The position numbers were made by a program, and so were the translations under genes. DNA of 55,968 bases. Source: Paenibacillus sp. HB172176. Lineage in GTDB: Bacteria > Bacillota > Bacilli > Paenibacillales > Paenibacillaceae. Where the stretch lies: NCBI RefSeq assembly GCF_011947265.1, contig NZ_JAATHD010000034.1:1-55968 (forward strand), written 5' to 3'. A model generated the notes under the pieces. It saw only the letters and a list, made by a program, of their open reading frames with translations, made no database searches and was not told where the DNA came from. Position 1 is the stretch's first letter. Each line of letters opens with the position of its first letter. Positions 1-8,326 of this stretch are shown piece by piece.

Positions 1-60
1 GTGAATGACGGAATAGACTAAATTTCAAAACTTGTTTTCCATAATTCGGAGATCCTAGTA

Positions 61-97
61 GAGTCCGCAACGAAGGCATCACGGATTCAGGTTTTTT
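61..97 (+). terminator. Putative intrinsic terminator of an upstream gene
   Basis: The arms GAGTCCG (61-67) and CGGATTC (82-88) pair with one G-U and are followed after two bases by six T residues (92-97). The hairpin would end a rightward transcript entering from outside the window. The 14-base loop makes it a weak case. Confidence 0.45.
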
Positions 98-207
98 CTT
101 TGTTGGTAGAGAAATACAGAAATCTAAAGTGTAGGTAAAAGATGGCCGATAATATAAGAATACTTCAATAACTAAATTATCCAAAAAACTTAATTGGAGG
201 CTGTTAG

Positions 208-1737
208 ATGAAAAAGAAGTCAAGAGCATTTATTATCGTTTTAATTATTGTTTGTTGTGTAGCTCCAATTGCGAGTGCACAAAGAAATGACAAAGGAGAA
301 TCAGCAAACGAGAACAAATATCTGCCATACGATGATGTCATGTATTTCAGTGAGGGGCTAGCAACATTTTGCAATTATGATGATGAGGAGAAAAGTGTTT
401 GTGGTTTTATCGACAAAAATGGCAAGGTTCATATCCCAGCACAATACGAGTCAGCTACTAATTTTTATGAAGGACTTTCCGGTGTGAGTGTTAATGGGAA
501 GTGGGGATTCATCGACAGGCAAGGTCAAATGGTTATTCAGCCTCAGTATGACGATATTGCTATTCGAATAAGGGACGGAATGATTCAAGTCATGAAGAAT
601 GACAAATGGGGATATATAGATAAGACAGGCAAAGAAGTGATTGCCCTACAGTACGATGAAATTAACATTTTTGGTGAAGGTTTGGCACATGTCCTAAAGA
701 ACGGCAAGTATGGTTATCTAAACAAAACAGGCGAATTTTTAATTCAGCCACAGTATGCTGCAGCATTCCCATTCACTGAAGAATTAGCAGCCGTTTCTCT
801 AAATGAAAAATGGGGCTACGTTAATAAGAAGAATCAAGTTGTAATCCCTTACCGTTACGACTACGCATATCCTTTTACATATGGTCTAGCTGCTGTTCAA
901 TTGGACGAGAAGTGGGGGTTTATTGATCATAACGGCAACGAAGTAGTTCCAATTCAGTATGATTTTGTGAGTGAGTTTAACGATGGTCTGGCTGGAGTAG
1001 AAAGAGTTGGTCTTCATGGATTTATAGACCGGAATGGCAATGAAGTGATAAAACCTCAATATGAGTACGTTTCTGACTTTTCAGATGGTCTAGCTTTTGT
1101 CAAAACGAGAGATGAATACGGACTGCCGATACAAGGCTACATCAATAAGAAAAATCAAAGAGTAATCGGTTTCACTAGTGGAGAATGGGAGTTTAATGGA
1201 GGACCCTTCGAGAATGGGAAGGGGGTCGTCTCTGACGGTGGAGATGGGACTTATTATATCGTAGATAAGCCGCAAGAAAAGATGAATGTTCAACCTATTG
1301 CTTTTCGTGTAATGGTTGACGGGGAGCAGCTGCAAGTTCAAGTGTTTGAGATGGATGGTAGCATTTTTATTAAACTACGTGACCTCGCAATGTTGCTGAA
1401 TAATACTGATAAATCATTTAAGGTAGAATACAATAACGAAGCCGAAATTATTTATATGACTACCCCGAAAAAGTATACCCCGGTATCTGGTGAGCTTGCA
1501 ACGTCATTATTTAATAAGGAGATCAGTGCTATTGAATCGAATGTTGCTTTGGAAATCAACGGTGATTATATGACAATGGACGCCTACACCGTTCAGGGAA
1601 ATAATTACTTCAGGCTTACTGACATGGCCTATGCGCTGAATTTTGGAATAAATGAGGATCTGACTGGACGTTCCATTAATATCGATACTTCTTCGGAATT
1701 TTTGTCCCATATGTCTTACATTAGGAGCAGTTGGTGA
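208..1737 (+). CDS. Secreted WG-repeat protein with C-terminal stalk domain
   Basis: 509 residues. An N-terminal signal peptide (hydrophobic stretch about 7-24, cleavage near ASA-Q) indicates export. Residues 66 to about 345 hold eight WG-type repeats, seen as recurring (K/L)(W/Y/H)G(F/Y)(I/V/L)(D/N) units, each followed by a PQY/IQY-like end. Residues about 375-500 look like the copper amine oxidase N-terminal-like 'stalk' domain, with the paired motifs FIKLRDLAMLLN and YFRLTDMAYALN. Both domains are common in secreted Paenibacillus proteins and are thought to mediate binding rather than catalysis; the ligand is unknown. The start has a TTGGAGG ribosome binding site. It stands alone and has no obvious partner. 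Confidence 0.85.
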   Translation: MKKKSRAFIIVLIIVCCVAPIASAQRNDKGESANENKYLPYDDVMYFSEGLATFCNYDDEEKSVCGFIDKNGKVHIPAQYESATNFYEGLSGVSVNGKWGFIDRQGQMVIQPQYDDIAIRIRDGMIQVMKNDKWGYIDKTGKEVIALQYDEINIFGEGLAHVLKNGKYGYLNKTGEFLIQPQYAAAFPFTEELAAVSLNEKWGYVNKKNQVVIPYRYDYAYPFTYGLAAVQLDEKWGFIDHNGNEVVPIQYDFVSEFNDGLAGVERVGLHGFIDRNGNEVIKPQYEYVSDFSDGLAFVKTRDEYGLPIQGYINKKNQRVIGFTSGEWEFNGGPFENGKGVVSDGGDGTYYIVDKPQEKMNVQPIAFRVMVDGEQLQVQVFEMDGSIFIKLRDLAMLLNNTDKSFKVEYNNEAEIIYMTTPKKYTPVSGELATSLFNKEISAIESNVALEINGDYMTMDAYTVQGNNYFRLTDMAYALNFGINEDLTGRSINIDTSSEFLSHMSYIRSSW

Positions 1738-1886
1738 AGGGCATCCGTTCAGATCACTATCACACGATAAAGGTAATAAACTGAGGTCAATTGGGAGACA
1801 TTAGTTCAATAAAATAGTGACAGCCTAGGTTATTTTAATGCCTATTGCTGTCGCTGTTTCAAATTCCATAAGCTCTAAAACTTATA

Positions 1887-2054
1887 TTATTGTAGAACAA
1901 ATCTGCGTAGGATTATCCAGTCTAATTCTCCTGATTCATCTTTGATGTTTTTCTGCCATACCTTCTCTAAGTGCTTTTTGCAGACATTTTACTTTTCATG
2001 TTTATCAGGTGCCGCGTAAAACCCAATAAAATCAACAAAATTGGTTCCATAGTT
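1887..2054 (-). pseudogene. Decayed coding remnant, family unknown
   Basis: Read on the reverse strand, 2054 to 1887 gives protein-like sequence (NFVDFIGFYAAPDKHEK, one TAA, then VCKKHLEKVWQKNIKDES and ELDWIILRRFVLQ) before a final TAA. The charge and aromatic pattern is that of a real protein, but an in-frame stop and a stop just upstream leave no usable gene. I do not recognise the family. The rest of 1738-2313 shows no gene, only an imperfect hairpin near 1818-1856 (GACAGC/GCTGTC). Confidence 0.4.
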
Positions 2055-2090
2055 TTATTCACCCGACATTATATATGTTCCAGTAAAATA

Positions 2091-2130
2091 AAGTATTAGA
2101 CTGAAAAAATAAGTCCTAGACTAGGAAAAC
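2091..2130. repeat. 20-bp imperfect direct repeat containing a palindrome
   Basis: Two adjacent 20-base units begin AAGTATTAGACT (2091) and AAGTCCTAGACT (2111) and match at about 14 of 20 positions. The second unit includes the perfect palindrome TCCTAG-A-CTAGGA (2114-2126). No gene lies on either side within 200 bases, so the element has no assigned function. Confidence 0.4.
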
Positions 2131-2313
2131 ATAGTTGTAGAATGCAGCTAAGGGTAGTGCAATTTCGACCACCTAAGCTGAGGAATCCAGCTTGCCGACC
2201 AAACTATCATTTGATACAGTTTTTCATGTGATTAACGCAAACTTAATCAAACAGCCGCAGTCATGACTTTATTATTAAGTCTTGGCTAACCGTATTATCA
2301 ATAGAGCGAAATC

Positions 2314-2342
2314 GAAGGCACCAGATTGGGTGCCTTCCTTTA
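2314..2342. terminator. Intrinsic terminator-like hairpin
   Basis: GAAGGCACC (2314-2322) and GGTGCCTTC (2329-2337) form a perfect 9-bp stem with a 6-base loop. It lies just past the stop codon of the reverse-strand AraC gene. The T-tract is short on both strands, so termination is likely but not certain. Confidence 0.55.
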
Positions 2343-2371
2343 TCGGTTCAAGTATTCCCAACCTCAGTGTC

Positions 2372-3325
2372 TTACATTATATCTTCTCCATATGCAACCT
2401 CCATTCCGTCTGTCTTGGCTTGGACACGAATGGCACGAATGTCCTTAAGCGGCGACTGGCCAAAGAATCGTTTGTATTCACGACTGAATTGCGTCATGCT
2501 TTCGTATCCGACTTCGAATGCAGTTGTAGTGATATGCTTATCGCCAGCGAGCAAAATTCGTCTTGCCTCTTGAAGTCGAAGTTGCTTCTGATATTGAATT
2601 GGACTTAGTGAAGTGATCGCTTTAAATTTGTGGTGCAGGGTAGAAGGGCTTATGCCTCCTGCTTGGGCTATATCGTCTACACTAATGGATTGTGCAAAAT
2701 TCAATTTGACATAGTGAATTGCCTTGCTAATACCTGCCGCATCATGATGCAGGAGCATATTATTGTAGAACTTTGAACCGTCCTCATCGGTCAGTAAGCG
2801 AAAGATCAGCTCTTGCTTCACGCTAGACTGGAGAAATGCTGCCGCTTGGCTGCTTTCTGCATCCAATTGCAGCAGCCGTTCAATGACTCGCAACGCTTCA
2901 ATTCCCATTCTGCCAATAAATGCACCTTCAGCTAATCGATTTTCGCCTGTCCCTTTGATTTTGGCATCGAGTGCAACAGTTGCAATCTCATCTGTAGAAA
3001 AAGAGATTCTAATTGCTATATAGGGCATTTTATAAGTAGCTTGGGACACCTGACCTTTTATCGGCATATCGATGTTGGATGCAATATAGTCTCCAACACC
3101 ATAGTGATAAGTATTATTACGGATGATCAGTGTCTTGTCGCCTTGAAGAACTACACATATCCCTGGTTGGAAAATGCCAGACTGAATGGTGGATGGTTGA
3201 TCCGCCTTAAGCAATGAAACAAATGAAATACCTGTCTCATGAATGCCACGGGCAAAGGGATAAGCACTGCTGAGATGCAACAACCGCTGTAAAGTATCTA
3301 AACGCTCTTCCATACGATGAGTCAT
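2372..3325 (-). CDS. AraC family transcriptional regulator (AraC_N type)
   Basis: 317 residues. Residues about 20-180 resemble the AraC_N sensory domain (cupin-like; GICVVLQGDKTLIIRNN and the following segment), and residues about 205-305 form the two-HTH AraC/XylS DNA-binding domain ending FSREYKRFFGQSPLKDIRA. In this subfamily the regulator usually sits divergent from an oxidoreductase gene it controls, and here an SDR gene (3581) starts on the other strand. A run of ten C (3329-3338; G on the coding strand) lies three bases upstream of the ATG where the ribosome binding site would be. An alternative start is the ATG at codon 5. The binding site is presumably in the 255-base divergent region; I could not define it. 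Confidence 0.85.
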   Translation of the reverse strand: MTHRMEERLDTLQRLLHLSSAYPFARGIHETGISFVSLLKADQPSTIQSGIFQPGICVVLQGDKTLIIRNNTYHYGVGDYIASNIDMPIKGQVSQATYKMPYIAIRISFSTDEIATVALDAKIKGTGENRLAEGAFIGRMGIEALRVIERLLQLDAESSQAAAFLQSSVKQELIFRLLTDEDGSKFYNNMLLHHDAAGISKAIHYVKLNFAQSISVDDIAQAGGISPSTLHHKFKAITSLSPIQYQKQLRLQEARRILLAGDKHITTTAFEVGYESMTQFSREYKRFFGQSPLKDIRAIRVQAKTDGMEVAYGEDIM

Positions 3326-3328
3326 GAT

Positions 3329-3338
3329 CCCCCCCCCC
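3329..3338 (-). repeat. Homopolymeric G10 tract just upstream of the AraC start codon
   Basis: Ten consecutive C on the given strand (G on the coding strand) end three bases before the ATG of the AraC regulator. The tract occupies the Shine-Dalgarno position, so length change would alter ribosome binding or spacing. Confidence 0.7.
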
Positions 3339-3463
3339 AGATTGTCGTAGTTTTAGGCAAAAATCAGGCAGCATTCGACTATCTGCTCAATTATAAACTC
3401 CTTAAAATTAAGTTACAAGCCACCGACGGAAAGTCAATCAAATCAACAAAGGAGGATTACAAA

Positions 3464-3529
3464 ATGAATAAAAAAGTGGTGAGTTCATTACTAATGATTA
3501 GGCAAAGTAGTCGAAATTCAAATAAATAA
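3464..3529 (+). CDS. Possible 21-codon leader peptide before the SDR gene
   Basis: ATG at 3464 is preceded at good spacing by AAAGGAGG (3449-3456), stronger than most sites here, and is followed by 21 codons (begins MNKKVVSSLLMIR) and TAA. It ends 51 bases before the SDR start. The K-rich then hydrophobic start resembles a truncated signal peptide, so it may be a remnant; otherwise it may be a translated leader controlling the SDR gene. No homologue is recognised. Confidence 0.35.
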   Translation: MNKKVVSSLLMIRQSSRNSNK

Positions 3530-3580
3530 AATGATGAATACCACAGCAAGTAACAGAAGCCTAAAAAGGGAGAGAATACG

Positions 3581-4444
3581 ATGTCTAAGGTATGGTTAAT
3601 CACGGGAAGCGGTAATGGATTGGGCAAGAATATTGCAAAAGTCGCGCTTGCCAAGGGTGAGAAAGTTATCACAACAGCCCGTAAAATTGAAAATTTGAAT
3701 GATCTCGTTCAACAATACGGCGATCAGATTCGTGTCGCTACATTGGATGTCACCGATGAAAAAGCGGCTCAGGCAGCTGTTCAACTCGCGCTGGATGCAT
3801 TCGGAAGCCTGGATGTCCTGGTAAACAATGCAGGCTATGGCGATACGATACCCTTCGAGCAGGCATCGTCCGATGACTTCCGCCAGCTAGTCGACACCTG
3901 CTTCTTCGGGGTTGTGAATCTCTCTCGTGCGGCTATTCCCATTATGAGACAACAGCGCAGCGGTCATATCCTCCATATTTCCTCGACCGGCGGGCGCTTC
4001 GCCACTCCGGGCAATGCAGCTTACCACGCATCGAAGTGGGCTGTAGGTGGATTTACCGAAGCGGTTTCCGCGGAGATTGCACCATTCGGAATTAAAATGA
4101 CCGCTCTCGAGCCTGGCGGCATGCGTACCAATTGGGGTAAACGCGCCTTCGACAATCGACGCGATATGTTGCCCGAATATCAAACGACAATTGGCAGCAT
4201 CATGAAACAGCTTGAATCTTATTGGGGTAATGAACCCGGCGATCCCGAAAAAGTAGCCGAAGTTGTCTATAAGGTTGCCTATGCCGAGAAGTTGCCTGCT
4301 CATATTCTACTTGGCGGCGGCGCCGTAGAGCAAATGCGCCAAATTGAAGGAGCGCGGATGGCCGAGGCTGAGCGTTGGTCAGAGATTACCGATTGGATTG
4401 ATTTTGGCGTAGAAGGACCAATGCCATCGTTGCCGACAGCTTGA
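3581..4444 (+). CDS. SDR family NAD(P)-dependent oxidoreductase
   Basis: 287 residues, classical short-chain dehydrogenase fold. Visible motifs are the nucleotide-binding TGSGNGLG (8-15), NNAG (82-85), catalytic serine in ISSTGG (134-136) and YHASK (Tyr148, Lys152). At the position where classical SDRs carry the tetrad asparagine (usually DTNxFG) this protein has DTCFFG, with Cys107. The substrate cannot be told from sequence. The start follows GGGAGAG and the gene is divergent from an AraC regulator, a pairing common in Bacillales, so induction by that regulator is a reasonable inference. A hairpin terminator follows. Confidence 0.9.
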   Translation: MSKVWLITGSGNGLGKNIAKVALAKGEKVITTARKIENLNDLVQQYGDQIRVATLDVTDEKAAQAAVQLALDAFGSLDVLVNNAGYGDTIPFEQASSDDFRQLVDTCFFGVVNLSRAAIPIMRQQRSGHILHISSTGGRFATPGNAAYHASKWAVGGFTEAVSAEIAPFGIKMTALEPGGMRTNWGKRAFDNRRDMLPEYQTTIGSIMKQLESYWGNEPGDPEKVAEVVYKVAYAEKLPAHILLGGGAVEQMRQIEGARMAEAERWSEITDWIDFGVEGPMPSLPTA

Positions 4445-4471
4445 TGACTTTAGTGAAATGTTGATTGAGTC

Positions 4472-4505
4472 AAGAGAACGCACTAATGGCGTTCTCTTCT
4501 GTATT
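4472..4505 (+). terminator. Intrinsic terminator after the SDR gene
   Basis: AAGAGAACGC (4472-4481) pairs perfectly with GCGTTCTCTT (4489-4498) around a 7-base loop, 27 bases after the SDR stop codon. The following CTGTATTAGT is only moderately T-rich. Confidence 0.65.
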
Positions 4506-4669
4506 AGTGTCGTTGTTAAAGGCTGACAACCATTTATCGTCACTTATGGTAAGGTTCCTCCCGTTAGTAAATTAAATCGTACCGAGGGAATTCAGCGCCG
4601 TTGGTGAGAGTCTAATACTTTATCTCCGCTTTCTTGAACAGATTTCATTGTTTATTCTACAGATGCCGC

Positions 4670-5521
4670 TTAATGAAGCGTCTGAGGAAAACCTTCACGC
4701 CATGATGCGAACCGTGGATTCCAGCCGTTCCGAAGCGCCTTTGCATTAAGCGCTCCACGTTCTCCTCTTGCGCTTCCTGGCATTGTCTTGGGTTTAGGGG
4801 CATTAAGGGATTTCGCATAGACAGGCACCCATTCGGTACCAGTTGCTGGTTCGCTATCCACAATGTTGTATGTTCCTGTAGGCCATTCCAGTGCCATAAC
4901 AGCTGCAATCGCGGCGTCTTCTGTATGCACAAAAGAAGTGATTCCGTCAGTAGCAGTCAAGTTTCCAAGCCGAACTTGCTCTGCGAACAACCCGTTCGAA
5001 TCGTACCAGGTCCCTTCACCGTACAGTACGCCATATCTAAGAATGACATGCTCCGGCATTTCCGCAGCGGTCGTTTCCAGTGCATGAACACCGTTCACGC
5101 TTGTGAGTTGCGGTTCCGGAGCCTCAAAGTCTAGTGGACAATCCTCCGTTGCCGGCCCTTCTCCTGGCGCATAGGTCATTGTAATGCTTTGCGCGATCAT
5201 CCGGCGAACGCCAGCGGCGAGCGAAGCATCCACCAAGTTTCTCGTTCCTTCCACACGGATTCTTGAATTGGCGATTGGATCCATAGCCTGCAACGAAGTC
5301 AGTTGGTGAATGACCACCTCCGGGGAAGCTTCGGCAAGCACTCTGAACAGATTCTCGCGATCATATACATCCGCTTGGACGAATGAAGCTCCAGCTTTCT
5401 TTAAATTTTCTGCATGCTCCGGGTTGCGTATCAACCCAATCACCTCATGTCCCTTTTGTACCAGCATCGGAATGAGTACCCTCCCAATGACGCCACTTGC
5501 TCCAGCAACTAAAATCTTCAT
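4670..5521 (-). CDS. Extended SDR / NAD-dependent epimerase-dehydratase family protein
   Basis: 283 residues. The N-terminal Rossmann motif GASGVIG (7-13) and the layout of the extended SDR family (VIGLIRNPEHAENL after the second strand; D at 51 in VQADVYD) are clear. A Tyr occurs in TMTYAPG, but the usual YxxxK is not obvious, so this may be an atypical member that binds NAD(P) without classical chemistry. The ATG is preceded by AAAGGAGG at good spacing. It is convergent with the SDR at 3581 and divergent from the flavoprotein gene at 5931. Substrate unknown. Confidence 0.8.
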   Translation of the reverse strand: MKILVAGASGVIGRVLIPMLVQKGHEVIGLIRNPEHAENLKKAGASFVQADVYDRENLFRVLAEASPEVVIHQLTSLQAMDPIANSRIRVEGTRNLVDASLAAGVRRMIAQSITMTYAPGEGPATEDCPLDFEAPEPQLTSVNGVHALETTAAEMPEHVILRYGVLYGEGTWYDSNGLFAEQVRLGNLTATDGITSFVHTEDAAIAAVMALEWPTGTYNIVDSEPATGTEWVPVYAKSLNAPKPKTMPGSARGERGALNAKALRNGWNPRFASWREGFPQTLH

Positions 5522-5641
5522 TTGTTAATGCCTCCTTTATCTATTCTTATTTAAGACAATTCTGCTATAGCATCTGTGACATACGATGCGACAAGCGCTA
5601 AAGTAATTGGCTTGCGAGGAACGATAGCAGCACGACATGAA

Positions 5642-5672
5642 GACAACCGACTACACGATCGGTTGCCTTTTG
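5642..5672 (+). other. Isolated hairpin in the 5522-5930 intergenic region
   Basis: CAACCGA (5644-5650) pairs with TCGGTTG (5659-5665), followed by CCTTTTGTT. No rightward gene ends upstream, so a terminator role is unclear; it may belong to a leader or an unseen small RNA. The rest of the gap shows only a TATAAT hexamer at 5778-5783 that could serve the next gene, with no convincing -35. Confidence 0.35.
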
Positions 5673-5930
5673 TTGAAATAAAGGGCAGAATAAAGCAAGG
5701 CTAGAAGCTCGCTTGCACTCGAGCTTAGGCAGCCGCGTCCAAGAAGCAGAGCGGTGAGAACAGCATGAACCGCCAATTATAATAACGGGACGTTAGGGGC
5801 GACCTAAAACCTATTATTTGAGGAAATTAGTAGATTGAAGGATAAGGAGTCTATATGTTGGACGAACCCATTCGCTCAAGCGGACTTACCGTGGAACCGT
5901 GATTCGAAAAGGAAGCCAAAGGAGCGCGAG

Positions 5931-7010
5931 ATGATGAATACAGAGCTGACGAGCAAACTCAAGACCCAATATCCGATTATTCAAGCCCCAATGGCAGGCG
6001 GTCCAACGACGCCAGCTCTAGTTGCAGCGGTTTCGAACGCTGGAGGGCTAGGGAGCCTCGGAGCAGGGTATCTATCGCCTGAACAAATCAGAAGTGCGTT
6101 CAAGGAGATCAGGGAACGGACGGATCGGCCTTTTGGCGTGAACCTCTTCGTACCCGAACAACCGAATACGCCGGAAGACATCATTAATGAGATGAATCAT
6201 TACCTCAATAAATATCGTGTGGCATTGAATATGGCTTCAAGCACATCCATTCCCAGTATTACGGAGTCATTTGAAGAACAGATACAAGCTGTGCTTGAAG
6301 AAAAGGTTCCTGTATTTAGCTTCACGTTCGGCATACCGTCTCAGGAAATCATCCAAGCCATGAAGCGGAACGGGACTTTTGTCATTGGCACGGCAACGAC
6401 AGTTGATGAGGCAGCTGCGCTGGAAGCCGCTGGAGTGGATGCGATAGTGGCACAAGGGAGCGAAGCCGGAGGGCATCGCGGTTCGTTCTTAACGAGCTCC
6501 CCTGACGCTCTTATCGGCACGATGGCGCTTGTACCTCAAATGGTGGATCATGTGTCGGTTCCCGTCATTGCATCAGGCGGGATCATGGATGGCCGCGGGC
6601 TTGTTGCAAGCCTGTCATTGGGAGCCTCCGCTGTACAGATGGGCACTGCTTTCTTGGCAAGTGCGGAAAGCGGCGCTCATGCCGCACAGAAGCAGCGGAT
6701 CCTGTCATCGAATGAGGATTCAACCGAGATGACGAAGGTCTATTCCGGCAAAGCTGCACGCGGCATTCTCACGGATTTCATGAAGGATATGCGCTCCTAT
6801 GAGGGGTCTATTCCCGCATACCCGATTCAAAATGCGTTAACAAGAGATATTCGCCAAGCGGCTGCAAGAGGGAATAACCCAGAGTATCTGTCACTCTGGG
6901 CAGGTCAAGGGCTTAGGTTGGCTGCAAATCTCTCTGCTGCGGAAATAGTGAAACAGACCGTTAATCAGGCGCGCCATCTCATCCGAAATATGGGCCAATT
7001 TGGAGAATGA
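5931..7010 (+). CDS. Nitronate monooxygenase-like flavoprotein
   Basis: 359 residues from ATG 5931, chosen because AAAGGAGCG lies just before it; an upstream in-frame TTG (5835) has no such site. The protein is a TIM-barrel FMN enzyme of the 2-nitropropane dioxygenase / nitronate monooxygenase family. Evidence is the N-terminal PIIQAPMAGG, SNAGGLGSLGAGY, the Gly-rich VAQGSEAGGHRG segment with the histidine typical of the active site, VIASGGIMDGRG and ASAVQMGTAFLAS (phosphate binding). The family oxidises alkyl nitronates with O2; some members detoxify propionate 3-nitronate. It stands alone between divergent and downstream regulator genes. Confidence 0.88.
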   Translation: MMNTELTSKLKTQYPIIQAPMAGGPTTPALVAAVSNAGGLGSLGAGYLSPEQIRSAFKEIRERTDRPFGVNLFVPEQPNTPEDIINEMNHYLNKYRVALNMASSTSIPSITESFEEQIQAVLEEKVPVFSFTFGIPSQEIIQAMKRNGTFVIGTATTVDEAAALEAAGVDAIVAQGSEAGGHRGSFLTSSPDALIGTMALVPQMVDHVSVPVIASGGIMDGRGLVASLSLGASAVQMGTAFLASAESGAHAAQKQRILSSNEDSTEMTKVYSGKAARGILTDFMKDMRSYEGSIPAYPIQNALTRDIRQAAARGNNPEYLSLWAGQGLRLAANLSAAEIVKQTVNQARHLIRNMGQFGE

Positions 7011-7247
7011 GATGGATTCCGTCAAGTCGCGGTTAGATGCAGCGAATCGTCAGGCTTGCCGCCATCGTTTGCGGAAGCATGGCAGCCCTCCTTTCATGAA
7101 TCTGTCCGTATTCCTGGGTATATCGCCAGAACTTGTTCCAATCCGTTTTACGCTGCTCAACAGGTAAGCTATAATCAGAAGCATCAATGGTCTACTTAGC
7201 CCGTGGATCATTTGCAATTGGACTCTTGTCCAAGGAGGTTGACACCT

Positions 7248-8282
7248 ATGAGTGATTCTTCCACAAATCGTATCAAAATTGCGCCAGGCTTCTGGACAAG
7301 CCTGAGAGGAATAGGGGTAGAACCCATTGACGTAGCGCGCCAAGCCTGTCTGCCGCTAACCGTCGTCAACGAATCGTTAGTCACGACCGCCCACTATTAT
7401 GCGATCTGGCAAGCCTTCTCCGAACTGGTCGGAGACACAGCTGCAGGCATCGTCAAGCTTGCGACCGCGTACGAGACGGCTCAGTATCCGCCGGACGCAC
7501 TCGCGACCTTCCATGCTCGCGACTATCGGGACGCGCTGAATCGAATGGCGCGCTATAAGCAGATGTGCCCTCCGGAAAACCTGCGCATTCGCGAAGAAGA
7601 CGAGCGATGCTCGATTGAAGTGGAGTGGCAGTATGCCCGGCAGCCCGGACCGCCGGTGCTTGTCGGCATCACGCTTGCTTACCTGCTAGAGCTCGGGCGC
7701 CGGGGAACCGGCCGTCACCTGATGGCTCGCTCCGTTGAATTTATACATCCCATGGGTGATGTTCAAGCCCTTGAAGATTATTTCGGCTGCCGTGTTCGAA
7801 CGGGGATGGACCGCAATCGGCTAACGCTGCATCGCGACGATCTGAACCGTCCCTTCATGTCGTACAACGAAGAGCTTCTCGAGATTCTGACTCCGGCCTT
7901 GAATCGTACGCTGGATGAACGACAGAGCCAGCTTACCATGAGCGCCAAAGTGAAGTGGATCTTGTCCCGTTGTCTGACGCGAGGGCAAATCGACCTTGGA
8001 ACCGCAGCCTTCGAGCTGAGAATGAGCGATCGCACCTTGCAGCGCAGGCTAATGGACGAAGGATCGAGCTTCAAGCAGCTGTTGGAAGAAACCAGGCACG
8101 AGCATGCTCTCGCTTATTTGGCAAATCCGACGCTTGAGATCAAAGAGGTCGCTTTCCTCGTCGGTTACGAGGACCAGAATTCATTCTATCGCGCGTTCCG
8201 CTCCTGGGAAGGGGAGACTCCCGCCAAATGGCGCGCCTCGCAAGAACATTGGCGTTCCGCGCTAGTTACCGAGCAGACGTAA
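7248..8282 (+). CDS. AraC family regulator (Arabinose_bd/OruR-like type)
   Basis: 344 residues from ATG 7248, which follows CAAGGAGG with 8-base spacing. Residues about 25-210 match the layout of the 'arabinose-binding of AraC regulators' domain seen in OruR/ArgR-like proteins, and residues about 240-335 form the AraC HTH pair (ELRMSDRTLQRRLMDEGSSF, then VAFLVGYEDQNSFYRAFRSW). An SDR gene starts 45 bases downstream, so the two are probably co-transcribed and the regulator probably controls that operon. The region 7011-7247 shows no gene. Confidence 0.85.
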   Translation: MSDSSTNRIKIAPGFWTSLRGIGVEPIDVARQACLPLTVVNESLVTTAHYYAIWQAFSELVGDTAAGIVKLATAYETAQYPPDALATFHARDYRDALNRMARYKQMCPPENLRIREEDERCSIEVEWQYARQPGPPVLVGITLAYLLELGRRGTGRHLMARSVEFIHPMGDVQALEDYFGCRVRTGMDRNRLTLHRDDLNRPFMSYNEELLEILTPALNRTLDERQSQLTMSAKVKWILSRCLTRGQIDLGTAAFELRMSDRTLQRRLMDEGSSFKQLLEETRHEHALAYLANPTLEIKEVAFLVGYEDQNSFYRAFRSWEGETPAKWRASQEHWRSALVTEQT

Positions 8283-8326
8283 CGAAGTATCATTATCCCT
8301 ATTCTAGACATAGGGAGTGCAGGCAG

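Noticed and set aside
2282..2608. Forward ORF under the AraC gene
   Set aside because: It overlaps the AraC HTH-coding region in antisense and its start spans the terminator hairpin.
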